This document shows, one piece after another, positions 18,040-26,446 of a stretch of DNA of 64,000 nucleotides; within the stretch, counting starts at the first letter, position 1; the number at the start of each line of letters is the position of its first letter. This DNA is from Endozoicomonas sp965196975 (lineage in GTDB: Bacteria > Pseudomonadota > Gammaproteobacteria > Pseudomonadales > Endozoicomonadaceae). The stretch spans positions 2,976,001 to 3,040,000 of the forward strand of contig NZ_OZ239981.1 of the NCBI RefSeq assembly GCF_965196975.1, written 5' to 3'. A program made the position numbers and the translations under genes. The notes under the pieces are model-generated. The model made no database searches and had not been told where the DNA came from. It saw only the letters and a program-made list of their open reading frames with translations.

Positions 18040-18300
18040 ATGATGTCTAATCAGGGTAAAATCTGGGTGCCAACGCAGTGTGATGTCTGCGGGAAAAAAC
18101 GGGGTTTCAATGATCTTGCTGCTATTACGGCCTACTTTGCTTCAGGTTCCCCTGATTATTACGAACAGACCTTAAGTTCGAGAGCTGACCCTTTCGGTGC
18201 GATTTATCACTGCAAAGACAACGCCGTGTGTAAGCACCATGCGACGGAAATAGCGCAAGCCGTCAGAAAGCATAATGAGCAGGAGGCTGCTCTGCATTGA
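18040..18300 (+). CDS. Small Cys/His-rich protein of unknown function (86 aa)
   Basis: The start at 18040 is supported by AAGGTAGGT directly upstream. The product has CDVCGKKRGF near the N-terminus and a later YHCKDNAVCKHHA, a Cys/His pattern suited to zinc binding. The layout (CxxC then RYC-DN-EC-HC) is similar to the protein encoded at 58027-58422, so the two may belong to one small family. It is the last gene of a three-gene unit. Confidence 0.55.
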   Translation: MMSNQGKIWVPTQCDVCGKKRGFNDLAAITAYFASGSPDYYEQTLSSRADPFGAIYHCKDNAVCKHHATEIAQAVRKHNEQEAALH

Positions 18301-18364
18301 TACTCACTGACGCTGAACTCATTCTGGGTCAGTCTGAGCCCAGCCCACTTCCATTAACCCTGGT

Positions 18365-18658
18365 TTACCTTCTACTGTTGCGCAATTTAAGCAATGCTTC
18401 CGCTTCTTCGGTGCTTATCCCTTCCCATGTTTTTCCGGTCTCCAAGCACTCAACGCTGTGTTGACGATTTTCTATGGATGTAAACATGACGTATTTATAA
18501 TCTTCAACAATCTTACTAAATGATTCCTCAATCTGGGTAAAGCTGACATCCCCACTGGAGTCCTCTTCATCATAAAATATTTCAAAAGCATCCTTGGATT
18601 TTTGCACAATGTGAAGAATTTTTGATGTTGGAGTAATCCCTTCCGGCAAATTAACCAT
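18365..18658 (-). CDS. Small protein of unknown function (97 aa)
   Basis: This intact frame is convergent with the preceding three-gene unit. The protein is mildly acidic, with a mixed alpha/beta look (FEIFYDEEDSSGDVSF, then YVMFTSIENRQHSVECLETG). No domain, signal peptide or membrane segment is evident. The single gene has an ATG start. It is probably real on composition grounds. Confidence 0.5.
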   Translation of the reverse strand: MVNLPEGITPTSKILHIVQKSKDAFEIFYDEEDSSGDVSFTQIEESFSKIVEDYKYVMFTSIENRQHSVECLETGKTWEGISTEEAEALLKLRNSRR

Positions 18659-18994
18659 GCTGATACCTCATTTATTCTCAGTGGCTTTGAGGCTGGCACA
18701 CGTTATGTAAACTGTCAAAATGGGGTTGTTAGCTGTGTCAGGTGAATAAGCTAACCGGTTAATTAAATGAAATGGTCAACCCCGTTTGAATTAATGTCAT
18801 CAAAGATGATGATAAGAGTCAGTCTAAAGCTCTGATTGAGACAACAGGTAAAGAGAAATCCTAAAGGGCACTGGGAAAGTCATTAAATTCCCCATCAGGG
18901 AAGGAGTGAACCCTGACGGGGAAGCGGCATTTATTGAATAAATGCCATCTACAGCTCTGATAAAGTAACAACGAATTGAAACAAGGTCAAAGGC
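18659..18994. other. Intergenic stretch
   Basis: No supported gene is visible. An inverted repeat (CCCTGACGGGG-like with nearby CCCCATCAGGG) occurs around 18888-18920 but has no clear role. The promoter of the leftward gene should lie at the left end. Confidence 0.4.
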
Positions 18995-19162
18995 ATGGGG
19001 GCATTCATTGAGCCGGATATTGATCTGGTGTTGGTGGAGGACCAGTTGATACCAGCAGGGTATGAAAAAACTGGCAATTCCCGAAGGAATTACCAGTCGT
19101 TCCACTACATCAACCTTAAGCAATTCTATATATCGGCTAAAGGACTGAGCGTTTTATGTTGA
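18995..19162 (+). CDS. Very small protein of unknown function (55 aa)
   Basis: The frame starts at an ATG four bases after AAGG and ends 14 bases before a strong hairpin. The product (start MGAFIEPDIDLVLVEDQL, later YQSFHYINLKQF) has a plausible composition but no known domain. A longer frame on the opposite strand covers the same bases but is less protein-like. It could also be a remnant of a longer gene. Confidence 0.35.
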   Translation: MGAFIEPDIDLVLVEDQLIPAGYEKTGNSRRNYQSFHYINLKQFYISAKGLSVLC

Positions 19163-19175
19163 ATAAGGGGAGAGG

Positions 19176-19209
19176 ATAAAAAATACCCGGCACGACTGTT
19201 GCCGGGTAT
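19176..19209 (-). terminator. Rho-independent terminator (minus strand)
   Basis: ATACCCGGCA and TGCCGGGTAT form a perfect ten-pair stem with a seven-base loop. On the minus strand it is followed by a run of six T. No minus-strand gene ends here today. The IS66 copy just to the right may have separated the terminator from its transcript. The hairpin could also serve the small plus-strand gene at 18995. Confidence 0.65.
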
Positions 19210-19270
19210 CACAGAAGCAAGACACGGCTCTGTGAAACAAATGCTGGTCTAACCAGCCAATAAACAGAAG

Positions 19271-20869
19271 GTAACTATTCAGCACCCTTCATATAAATCT
19301 GGAATTTTCTGATTTTTCGACCATCATCTTATACTCAATTTTTCTAACAAATCTCCAGTATGGAACCAGACTTCCCAGCTACTCCGTTTACCGAAGCTCT
19401 CCTTAAAGAGAATGAAGAGCTTCGGACCGAGAATGCGCTTTTACGGGAACGTTGCAGCGAACTGGAAGAAAGGGTTAATAAAAACAGTCAAAACAGTAGT
19501 AAGCCACCATCGTCAGATGGTTATCAAAAGCCCAGTAAAAAAGGGAGTGATAAAGGTGATACATCTTCCAAAGAAGCCCCCTGCTCCTCACAGGAAACAC
19601 CGAACCCCAAAAGCCTTAGACCATCTTCAGGCAATAAACCAGGTGGCCAGAAAGGTCATCAAGGCTCTTGTTTGAGACGTGTCGCCTTACCCGATTATGT
19701 CAGGCATCTGAAGGTTGAAAAATGTTGCTGTTGCCAGTCTTCGCTTATCGATATTAAACCCACCAAATACATTGAGCGACAGGTTTTTGATCCAGGTAGA
19801 CCCGGAGAATTTGAAGTTACCGCGTACTGGGCAGACGTTAAAGTATGTCCTTGTGGTAAACGGAACACCGCTGAGTTTCCCCAAGGAGTGAAAGCCGCTG
19901 CTCAATACGGAGAAGTGACTCAGGCAATGGCTGTTCATTTAAACCAGTATCACTTCATCCCATATCACCGGGTGTCTGAGTATTTCAATACTATTTATTG
20001 CATGAGTGTCAGCGCAGGCTCTGTTGCCAATTTTGTTGCCTATACCCATGAGAACCTGGCCTCTACTGAGCAGAGTATCCGCGATGCTTTACAAGAAAGT
20101 CCGGTTGCAGGAGCGGATGAAACTGGCATGCGGGTTGACGGTTCACTGTGGTGGTTACACATTATGCGAGATGACCAATGGACGCTTTACTACCTCTCAG
20201 AAAGGCGAGGTTGTGAAGCAATGGATGCAATGGGCATCCTGCTGACTTTTGCAGGCATTCTGGTTCACGATCATTGGAAGTCCTACTTTGCCTATGCGGC
20301 AGTGCATGTGCTTTGTAATGCCCATCATCTGAGAGAGCTTCAGGGAGTTGTCGATAGGGATGCGAATAAGCTGGCTCTGCGGCTGATGAAATTGCTTACG
20401 CTCTCCTGGCACTTCTGCAAGAAATACAAAGCAGCCGGTCTGACTCAAATGCCTGGTGCAATACAGCTTCGCATTGAGACGATATACGACCAAATCCTTC
20501 AAAGGGCTCTCACGAAGGAAACCGCTTATATGGAAAAACAACGACAGGTGCTTGGACGTAAGAAGGTCAGGAATACCAAGGCCTACAACCTGTTCAAAAG
20601 GCTTATTGAGTTTAAGGTTGAAACGTTGCGCTTCATGTCGGACTTTTCAATTCCCTTCGATAACAATGGCAGTGAACGTGATGCCAGGATGGCCAAACTT
20701 AAGCAGAAGATCTCAGGCTGCTTCAGAAGCGAAGACGGAGGTACCATGTTTACCCGAATCCGAAGCTATTTATCATCTGCTAAAAAGCAGGGGTTGAACA
20801 TATTTCAGGCGCTTCTTAAAGCGGTTCGAAATTACAACAATACGCCTTTGCTGGGTGCTGAATAGTTAC
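19271..20869 (+). mobile_element. IS66-family insertion sequence, copy 1
   Basis: This 1599-bp element is bounded by perfect 17-bp inverted repeats (GTAACTATTCAGCACCC). It is flanked by an 8-bp target duplication AACAGAAG at 19263-19270 and 20870-20877, as expected for IS66. It carries only the DDE transposase (TnpC type), with no tnpA or tnpB. Two further copies lie at 30419 and 35868 in the same orientation. Confidence 0.95.
19360..20865 (+). CDS. IS66-family transposase (TnpC type), copy 1
   Basis: The 501-residue protein has an N-terminal leucine-zipper-like coiled coil (LLKENEELRTENALLRERCS) and a Lys/Ser/Pro-rich linker. A zinc-binding cluster follows (CCCCQSS, then CPCG). The DDE catalytic domain shows ADETGMRV (first Asp), VHDHWKSY (second Asp) and NNGSERDARM (Glu). 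The frame is intact. The stop codon lies within the right inverted repeat. Its translated sequence equals that of the other two copies, indicating recent transposition. Confidence 0.95.
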   Translation: MEPDFPATPFTEALLKENEELRTENALLRERCSELEERVNKNSQNSSKPPSSDGYQKPSKKGSDKGDTSSKEAPCSSQETPNPKSLRPSSGNKPGGQKGHQGSCLRRVALPDYVRHLKVEKCCCCQSSLIDIKPTKYIERQVFDPGRPGEFEVTAYWADVKVCPCGKRNTAEFPQGVKAAAQYGEVTQAMAVHLNQYHFIPYHRVSEYFNTIYCMSVSAGSVANFVAYTHENLASTEQSIRDALQESPVAGADETGMRVDGSLWWLHIMRDDQWTLYYLSERRGCEAMDAMGILLTFAGILVHDHWKSYFAYAAVHVLCNAHHLRELQGVVDRDANKLALRLMKLLTLSWHFCKKYKAAGLTQMPGAIQLRIETIYDQILQRALTKETAYMEKQRQVLGRKKVRNTKAYNLFKRLIEFKVETLRFMSDFSIPFDNNGSERDARMAKLKQKISGCFRSEDGGTMFTRIRSYLSSAKKQGLNIFQALLKAVRNYNNTPLLGAE

Positions 20870-20881
20870 AACAGAAGAATA

Positions 20882-20945
20882 AATTCCGCAACCGGCTGAT
20901 GCCCATGTCACAAAAGCCCGTCCCTCGGAGACCTGCTGCGGAATT
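20882..20945. other. Structured inverted-repeat region, possible RNA split by IS66
   Basis: AATTCCGCA (20882-20890) and TGCGGAATT (20937-20945) pair perfectly over nine bases around a GC-richer interior. Read on the minus strand and with IS66 copy 1 removed, this hairpin lies about 170 bases upstream of the strong terminator at 19176-19209, without an intervening protein gene. It may be an interrupted small RNA or a repeat. No known RNA family was recognised. Confidence 0.35.
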
Positions 20946-21108
20946 CGGGACGAATGATAAAACAGCGAGCACAAGAAACAACCGGTATAAACCGTGATCT
21001 TTCCTGATGCTCTCTTCGGATTATCGATCTCTGTAGAAACCTCCTTTCCCTATCAGTGTCGAAAGGCACCGCAGAATCCTGCTATTCAATCACAGTTTTG
21101 GAGGAGCA

Positions 21109-21288
21109 ATGTTCACTCTGTTCAGTACCTGCCCAACGCGACAGCTGAGAAACGATTATAACCTGCTGATGGAAAGAGCTCATTTTGTCCGGGACAAGGG
21201 CAATATCAGCCGTTATATCCTGCTGTTGGTTCAGGCTGAAAAAGTATGGGAGATCATCGAGGTATTGGAGAACGGCGGTAAACCCTGA
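21109..21288 (+). CDS. Small protein of unknown function (59 aa)
   Basis: An exceptionally good GGAGGAG ribosome-binding site precedes this ATG by three bases. The 59-residue product starts MFTLFSTCPTRQLRNDYNLL and is predicted helical, with VQAEKVWEIIEVLE near the end. No domain is recognised. An inverted repeat (CTCCCTGCC with GGCAGGGAG) follows the stop at 21297-21333 and may terminate the transcript, although it lacks a U-tract. Confidence 0.55.
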   Translation: MFTLFSTCPTRQLRNDYNLLMERAHFVRDKGNISRYILLLVQAEKVWEIIEVLENGGKP

Positions 21289-21534
21289 CTGAACAATCTC
21301 CCTGCCGTACTAGGACCGGGAGCAGGCAGGGAGAACTGCTACAGCGAGCGGGTTTCTATCAACCACATTTATACACTATCAACGCTGCGTACAGAGGTCA
21401 AAGTGGGGTTATTGACAACCGGTTTCTACGGCACGACCGATTGTAGTTATTAGCTTACTGAATGCTTACCGGATGCAGACATTAAGTCGTCTACCCTAGG
21501 GGGACAATATAAACGTGAAAGAAAGGAGAGAAGC

Positions 21535-21630
21535 ATGAGTGCCATTATGAACTGGGGTTTTGGGTTTTTCCTGACGGATTACGGCGGGTTTGCTTCATCC
21601 ATGATTCGGACAGTGATCCAGGCTCTGTAA
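21535..21630 (+). CDS. Possible short hydrophobic peptide (31 aa)
   Basis: AAGGAGAG lies five bases before the ATG, which is the main support. The product (MSAIMNWGFGFFLTDYGGFA and eleven more residues) is rich in aromatic residues and could be membrane-associated. It lies 114 bp upstream of the PEGA lipoprotein gene. It may be a leader or a small membrane protein. Confidence 0.35.
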   Translation: MSAIMNWGFGFFLTDYGGFASSMIRTVIQAL

Positions 21631-21744
21631 TTATGAAAAAACCTTGTCGTCTATACCGGGATTGCGAAGCAATTTGTCCTTAATAAATAGTCACATTGGC
21701 GGATAAAGAGAATATCAACCTTCTGCCAATGTGGACTCTGTACT

Positions 21745-22077
21745 ATGAAAAGACTGCTGCTCACCCTCCCCCTGATTATCCTTACCGCCGGTTGTAGTTC
21801 ACTGACAGAATCTGGCAGTTCACCCGGTCAGCAAGTTGCACTGCGCAGTACTCCTGAGGGCATCACGGTTTATGAGCAAACAGCATCAGGACAGAAGAAA
21901 CTGGGAGTAACACCAGCCAATGTTATGCTCACTCCTGCAGCTGGAAAAATTTTCATTTTTAAAAAAGAGGGGTATTTTCCCCAGATGGCGACCCTGAAAG
22001 CCAATGGTAACCCAGAGCGGGGAGAGTATCAGTTTTTGAATAATGAAGTGCATGTCACCATGCAGCCTGCTCGCTAA
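21745..22077 (+). CDS. PEGA-domain lipoprotein
   Basis: The 110-residue precursor has a signal peptide with lipobox LTAGC (Cys17). The mature part fits a PEGA domain: STPEGITVYEQ, LGVTPANVMLTP and FKKEGYFPQMATL. PEGA lipoproteins sit in the cell envelope, and their exact roles are unclear. It appears to be a single gene. A CCCCAG/CTGGGG hairpin around 22137-22167 may mark the 3' end. Confidence 0.8.
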   Translation: MKRLLLTLPLIILTAGCSSLTESGSSPGQQVALRSTPEGITVYEQTASGQKKLGVTPANVMLTPAAGKIFIFKKEGYFPQMATLKANGNPERGEYQFLNNEVHVTMQPAR

Positions 22078-22217
22078 ACCACCTTTATATACACATCATC
22101 TTCCAAACTGCCACTTTATTGGCTTAGTTCGTTCCCCCCAGCCACTGAGTAATACTGAGTGTCTGGGGCTTCGCTGATTGACTGTTAACTCATCTGCACT
22201 GAGCCAAACATTAGATG

Positions 22218-22508
22218 TTACATATAATCATCTATTTCCACAGAAGGGGTAACTCCGCTATGAAACTTTTTAATGATCCGAACCCGCTTTTCATTCAGGC
22301 TTGAGCAACAACCATACCCAAATGCTGGACTCAACTTTTGCTCAGGGTGTTGCATAATTTCATCATACTTACCACACTCCGCTCGTCCATCATCGTTGTG
22401 CAGTAAATGTTTACATCTGTGATTCTGTTCATCCCATGCTCCGTAAGGGCAGGGACTTTGCTCGCAACAGAAACCACTTCTCACACATGCTGCTACTGTC
22501 ACTATCAA
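22218..22508 (-). CDS. Small Cys-rich protein of unknown function (96 aa)
   Basis: The protein contains CVRSGFCCEQSPCPYG near the N-terminus, then RCKHLL, CGKYDEI and FGYGCCSSL, a repeated cysteine pattern suggesting metal or iron-sulfur binding. I recall this pattern from small phage- and plasmid-associated proteins, but I can name no family. It stands alone, convergent with the lipoprotein gene. Confidence 0.6.
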   Translation of the reverse strand: MIVTVAACVRSGFCCEQSPCPYGAWDEQNHRCKHLLHNDDGRAECGKYDEIMQHPEQKLSPAFGYGCCSSLNEKRVRIIKKFHSGVTPSVEIDDYM

Positions 22509-22862
22509 ATTTTCCCCAATGCACCAAAGGCATCCATCTTTGGTGGTACATGAATTAACTAGGCATGAATTTTATCAAAAGCCTAACCCAAACAAACAAT
22601 ACTAAAAAATAGAATGTTTATAACGCGCTTTCGTTATAATCAGGCTTATAGTTCTTTCCCCAGCCCCTCCGCCACCGGCAAATATGATTAGACTCACGTC
22701 AAGATTAATAATTACAATCCCATTCAACACATTCAACACATTCATTCTATAAACCTTGCAGGTTGACGAGAACATAATGCGCCCTCATACCAACTTCACC
22801 ATTGCAAGCAATGGTGACTTGTTCAGAAACTCCGATAGCAAAGTTATAAGAGAAAAATACGC

Positions 22863-23978
22863 TAGAACTTACGCATTGACAGCTCTGATAAAAGATGGTC
22901 TCAGCCAGTCTTTACCATCAGAGAAGCTCTTAATGAAGTCCCAAATAGCATCCTTGAGCGCATCATTCTTAACGCGATAGATGCTACTGAGAGATTCAGA
23001 TACTTTCTTGGCCTGAAGGCAGGCATACCCAAAGATAGAGGCAAAAATATGGTTCCTGACCTGCTGCTTTCCTCTCACCTGAAAGCGCTCAATACTGCAG
23101 AGTTGTTTCAGCGCCCGGTGATACTCTTCGATCGCCCAATGGTGCAGGTGAAGTTCATTAAAGCCTACCTGTGGTGATACCTCTGATCCAGCATGGGGTG
23201 TGTAGACGACGTAATGGCGCAGCTCGTTTTTTAGCCGCGTCCGGTACAAACGCACAGAACCAAAATTACGTAGCCAAACGGTTATTCCCTCTTCAGGAAT
23301 CTCCAGGCTCTGCACTTGTTGGTAGTCACCCTTTTGGATAGAAACAGTACGGTTGCTTTTAACGGCAAACATAAAACCCAGACCGTTGTTTTTCACAGTC
23401 TTCAGGTTTGCGGCACTGCTATACCAGGAATCCCCCGTAACAAATGCAGGTCGTAAGCCCCATACAAGTACTTCTTTCAGCATCTCGAGAAAATAATCAT
23501 TTTTGGACTTTCCGTCCGCAGAGTCATAGATACGGAAATTGACAGGAAGGCTATAGCCTTTGATATCGGTGTAATAGAGCGTTATGAGATTAATGCCCTT
23601 GACGGCTTTATGATGCTTGCCCGAGTAATGATAGCCGATGAATGCCGTGTAGTTACTGTACGGCTTATCCAGCACCGTATCATCAACCGATAGCGTGCCC
23701 CCATCAAGAATCAGCCTTGCGGCTACTTCCATGAAAAGGTCATTGGGAGCAAAGTCTTCACGTTGTAGAAAACGGTTAACGCTGTGGTGTGACATATCTC
23801 CGATCTCACTAAGGCGAGTACAGGTTGCTGATTTCGGCTCACACAATAGAAACCCTGTATATTTCGGCAAATCACACCCAGCTGTTGTAGGTCTTGTTAT
23901 CTTTCTACGCACGACGACATCCGCTATTTTTTGCTGATCTAGCAATTTTTACAGCTGCCTGTCAATGCGAAAGTCCTA
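22863..23978 (-). mobile_element. IS701/IS4-like insertion sequence, copy A
   Basis: This 1116-bp element has 20-bp ends that fit TAGRACTTWCGCATTGACAG. It is flanked by the 5-bp duplication TACGC at 22858-22862 and 23979-23983. It carries one transposase gene on the minus strand. A second copy of the same length is at 34125-35240 in the opposite orientation. The family (IS701 or another IS4-related group) is not certain, because the target duplication could also be read differently. Confidence 0.9.
22869..23945 (-). CDS. IS701/IS4-like DDE transposase, copy A
   Basis: The 358-residue protein contains LSVDDTVLDKP (first Asp), FVTGDSWYSS (second Asp) and HHWAIEEYHRALKQ (Glu with the YREK-like context of IS4-related transposases). 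The start RRKITRPTTAGCDL is shared with many IS701-type transposases I recall. The frame is intact and its translated sequence equals that of copy B. Confidence 0.9.
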   Translation of the reverse strand: MLDQQKIADVVVRRKITRPTTAGCDLPKYTGFLLCEPKSATCTRLSEIGDMSHHSVNRFLQREDFAPNDLFMEVAARLILDGGTLSVDDTVLDKPYSNYTAFIGYHYSGKHHKAVKGINLITLYYTDIKGYSLPVNFRIYDSADGKSKNDYFLEMLKEVLVWGLRPAFVTGDSWYSSAANLKTVKNNGLGFMFAVKSNRTVSIQKGDYQQVQSLEIPEEGITVWLRNFGSVRLYRTRLKNELRHYVVYTPHAGSEVSPQVGFNELHLHHWAIEEYHRALKQLCSIERFQVRGKQQVRNHIFASIFGYACLQAKKVSESLSSIYRVKNDALKDAIWDFIKSFSDGKDWLRPSFIRAVNA

Positions 23979-24276
23979 TACGCTTATACCTTTAATCAGA
24001 TTTCCAATGGGCATGAGCTCTGCGCCACTCTGCGTGCTGGCGAATACACCTGGCCTGGGGGCTACCCACTGTATTTAATTGCAGGTGATGGGGAGTTACT
24101 TCATTTCAAATGCGTGCAAGAAAACTTGTCTTCCTGTATGCACTCAATCCGCCATGGCAGTCGGGATGGCTGGGAGATTGTCGGATGTGAGGTCAACTAT
24201 GAAGATGAGGAAATGCTGTGTGGCCACTGTGGCAACAAAATAGAATCCGCTTATGGTGAATAAACCTCCTCATAAA

Positions 24277-24340
24277 TAGAACTATAGAACTATAGAACTA
24301 TAGAACTATAGAACTATAGAACTATAGAACTATAGAACTA
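24277..24340. repeat. Eight perfect tandem copies of TAGAACTA
   Basis: The octamer TAGAACTA is repeated eight times without a mismatch, directly downstream of the split gene and 95 bp before the start of the next gene. The unit length is not a multiple of three, and the array lies in a non-coding stretch. A change in copy number would therefore alter promoter spacing, not a reading frame. Such arrays can gain or lose units by slipped-strand mispairing. A role in phase-variable expression of the downstream genes is possible but unproved. Confidence 0.95.
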
Positions 24341-24435
24341 AATAATCTCCTCTCAGCGGTTCTACTGTAACTTTCCGGCGCCATATGGTAGAACTCAGCT
24401 CCAAATATTTATTACATATATCTTTAGGCTCCTAA

Positions 24436-25188
24436 ATGAACTTTGACCTGGACACACACCCAAGTGTCAAGCTCCTTGCCCAGCAGCTTGAAAAGGTATC
24501 GGGCAAGCCTGCCATGATCGTTATGGACTCATCCATTGGGGACATGCTGTCGACTCAAGTCACTGCCAGATCATCAGCGCAGCCCGCGCACCTGGTGAAA
24601 GTGAATCAAAAGTACAATTCTATTCGTCACGCTCTGGCTTCAGTCCAGTTGAGACATATTCTCCGCAGATACCAGATTAAGTCACCACTTAAAGATGTGA
24701 CGCTGAGCCCTAAAGCAATTGATGTCATCAGTGAACAGCTTGAGCAGGTAGACCGAGTTCCCGCTGATCAGCTGGAACAATTTGCTCAGCATATTGCGGG
24801 TAATCTGGTTATCCAGCTGCGCTCCGCATTACCCAGTGTTGCGGTTCATTATGAAATTCAAAAATACCAGGCAGAGCTTTGGGATCAACAGCAGGAGGCT
24901 ATAAAAGCAACTATTAATAATAACCTACAATCTCTCAAAGAGACTGGATTTCCTGCTCCATTAGTTCGCTGGAACCGTTTATTAGCTGCTACAGAAAGCT
25001 TTGGTATGGCCAGCATCATAAACAACAAATCACTGATGGTACCCTTTGAGTCGCTTGGGTTGCTGGGCCCTGCCAAAGAAATTGCAGGGCCATTGTTGTT
25101 GGGGGAATATGATGGTCTTGATGATCTGGAGCTGGTAGAAATAACAGCCGATAAAATCAATATGACGGAGTTGCATCAGTGGATCTGA
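24436..25188 (+). CDS. Protein of unknown function, first gene of a two-gene unit (250 aa)
   Basis: The protein is soluble and appears mostly helical, with a stretch rich in Gln and Leu (residues about 95-160). Near the C-terminus is LGLLGPAKEIAGPLLLGEYDGLDDLELVEI. No known domain, membrane segment or catalytic motif is recognised. Its end overlaps the start of the TPR gene by ten bases, so the two are translationally coupled and probably act together. The tandem-octamer array lies in its upstream region. Position beside nuclease-helicase genes hints at a conflict or defence role, but this is only association. Confidence 0.6.
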   Translation: MNFDLDTHPSVKLLAQQLEKVSGKPAMIVMDSSIGDMLSTQVTARSSAQPAHLVKVNQKYNSIRHALASVQLRHILRRYQIKSPLKDVTLSPKAIDVISEQLEQVDRVPADQLEQFAQHIAGNLVIQLRSALPSVAVHYEIQKYQAELWDQQQEAIKATINNNLQSLKETGFPAPLVRWNRLLAATESFGMASIINNKSLMVPFESLGLLGPAKEIAGPLLLGEYDGLDDLELVEITADKINMTELHQWI

Positions 25189-26267
25189 ATCGTGACGTAG
25201 TAATCTCTCTGGCGCAGTTCGACCGCTCTCAGCTGCCTGAAGATCAACGGAACCTGGAGGGAATCGACCTACGCTTTGCTGTGGTCGATTACTTTAAAGC
25301 CAAATATCGAGCACTTGGTCATCACGTCGAAGTCAGGGCAGATACTGAAAAAGTTGTCATCTCCCCACAGGCCAATGAAGACAATATCCTTGAGGCTTTT
25401 AATGGTGGCAACCTGCAGTATGGTATTGAGCTTAGTGATGAACTATTAAGACAAGATCCTGACAATTGCAATGCTTTGTATAACTCAGCCATGGCTTTGT
25501 CTGACCTCAATCAGCTGGATAAAGCCATTGAACGACTGCAGCACTTAATCGACGTACAGGGAAGCGATGTAGGTCCCAACGTATATGTTGCACTTGGAGT
25601 TGCTTATGCTCGTCAACGCAAGGTAGCCAATGGCATTAAAGCCTTTGAGCATGCTCTGAAAATAGAGCCCTCTAACCAGTTTGCCTTACGCAATGTTGCC
25701 AGCCTTTATTCTGCTGAAGACAGAAACGATGAGGCTCTGCAAATTTATAAAAACCTAGCTCCGATGTGGCCACAAGATCCAGCCACTCAACTCGGCTATG
25801 GAGAGGCGCTTCGAAAAGCTGGCAGAAACGATGAAGCCAATGCTCAATTCGACAAAGTTATAACCCTGGCTCCAGGATCGGCTCAAGCCCAACAGGCGAA
25901 GGAGGGAAAAACCGCAATTTCCAGTGAAAAAAGTGCCCAGACCAAACAATCGATGGGTGGCTTAAGGATGGATGCGGTCATGTACATGAAAAGTGCCATG
26001 ACAACCTATGAAAGCCTTTCTGAAGAACAGAGAAACGCTCTGTTTTATGAGATCGCTATGAAAGGGCAGTCTGGCTTTGACACGGAAGATCCTGAGCAAA
26101 AATATACGCTGAATGCCACTCCAGGCAAATACTATTCTGGTTTTCAGTTGGTCTGCATGATGTACGTGGGTTGCGTACAAGTTCTGGGTACCGATGGTTC
26201 TGATATGGGTATCGATCTGAAAGAAGAGTATAAAGCAGCAAAACAAATGCACAGCCTAATGCCCTAA
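25179..26267 (+). CDS. TPR-repeat protein (362 aa)
   Basis: Residues about 80-230 contain four or so tetratricopeptide repeats, for example NALYNSAMALSDLNQLDKAI, NVYVALGVAYARQRKVANGI and ALRNVASLYSAEDRNDEALQ. Such repeats act as protein-binding scaffolds. The N-terminal 75 residues and the C-terminal 110 residues are of unknown type. It starts inside the preceding gene (ten-base overlap). A terminator-like hairpin follows the stop. No signal peptide is present, so a cytoplasmic location is likely. Confidence 0.75.
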   Translation: MDLNRDVVISLAQFDRSQLPEDQRNLEGIDLRFAVVDYFKAKYRALGHHVEVRADTEKVVISPQANEDNILEAFNGGNLQYGIELSDELLRQDPDNCNALYNSAMALSDLNQLDKAIERLQHLIDVQGSDVGPNVYVALGVAYARQRKVANGIKAFEHALKIEPSNQFALRNVASLYSAEDRNDEALQIYKNLAPMWPQDPATQLGYGEALRKAGRNDEANAQFDKVITLAPGSAQAQQAKEGKTAISSEKSAQTKQSMGGLRMDAVMYMKSAMTTYESLSEEQRNALFYEIAMKGQSGFDTEDPEQKYTLNATPGKYYSGFQLVCMMYVGCVQVLGTDGSDMGIDLKEEYKAAKQMHSLMP

Positions 26268-26278
26268 CTACCTACTTC

Positions 26279-26310
26279 ACTCCCATCAAATGATGGGAGT
26301 CCCTCTTTAT
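26279..26310 (+). terminator. Rho-independent terminator-like hairpin
   Basis: ACTCCCATCA and TGATGGGAGT pair perfectly over ten bases, followed by a T-rich stretch (CCCTCTTTATT). It lies 12 bp after the TPR gene and suggests that the two-gene unit ends here and that the nuclease-ATPase operon has its own promoter. Confidence 0.6.
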
Positions 26311-26446
26311 TGTCAGTCTCTGACCGTATACTTCCTCTGCAGATTAGAGTAGTTCTAACTGCTATATCATGTAATTTTATTATTCAAATAAAAAATAAAC
26401 CTTAGTACCATTTACCTGACTTTCAGTAAAATGGAACTATGCAGGA

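Larger units (their letters stand above)
22777..24263 (+). pseudogene. Small zinc-ribbon-type protein gene split by an IS701/IS4-like element
   Basis: Joining 22777-22862 to 23984-24263, that is removing the element and one copy of the TACGC duplication, gives an uninterrupted 121-residue frame. It begins MRPHTNFTIASNGDLFRNSD, reads through the junction as REKYAYTFNQ and ends with CGHCGNKIESAYGE. The C-terminal CxxC may be half of a zinc ribbon. No domain is named. The exact reconstruction confirms both the IS boundaries and that the gene was intact before insertion. The start is ATG; an upstream TTG at 22756 is an alternative. Confidence 0.85.

Noticed and set aside
18824..19123. A 99-codon minus-strand frame
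   Set aside because: It overlaps a more plausible small plus-strand frame, lacks a ribosome-binding site and has the composition of non-coding DNA.
19271..20869. Search for tnpA and tnpB of IS66 inside the element
   Set aside because: Only 89 bp precede the transposase start, so this is a single-gene IS66-type element and not a truncated one, because both ends and the target duplication are intact.
24277..24340. Tandem octamers considered as a CRISPR array or iteron origin
   Set aside because: There are no spacers between units, no cas genes, and no replication initiator gene nearby.
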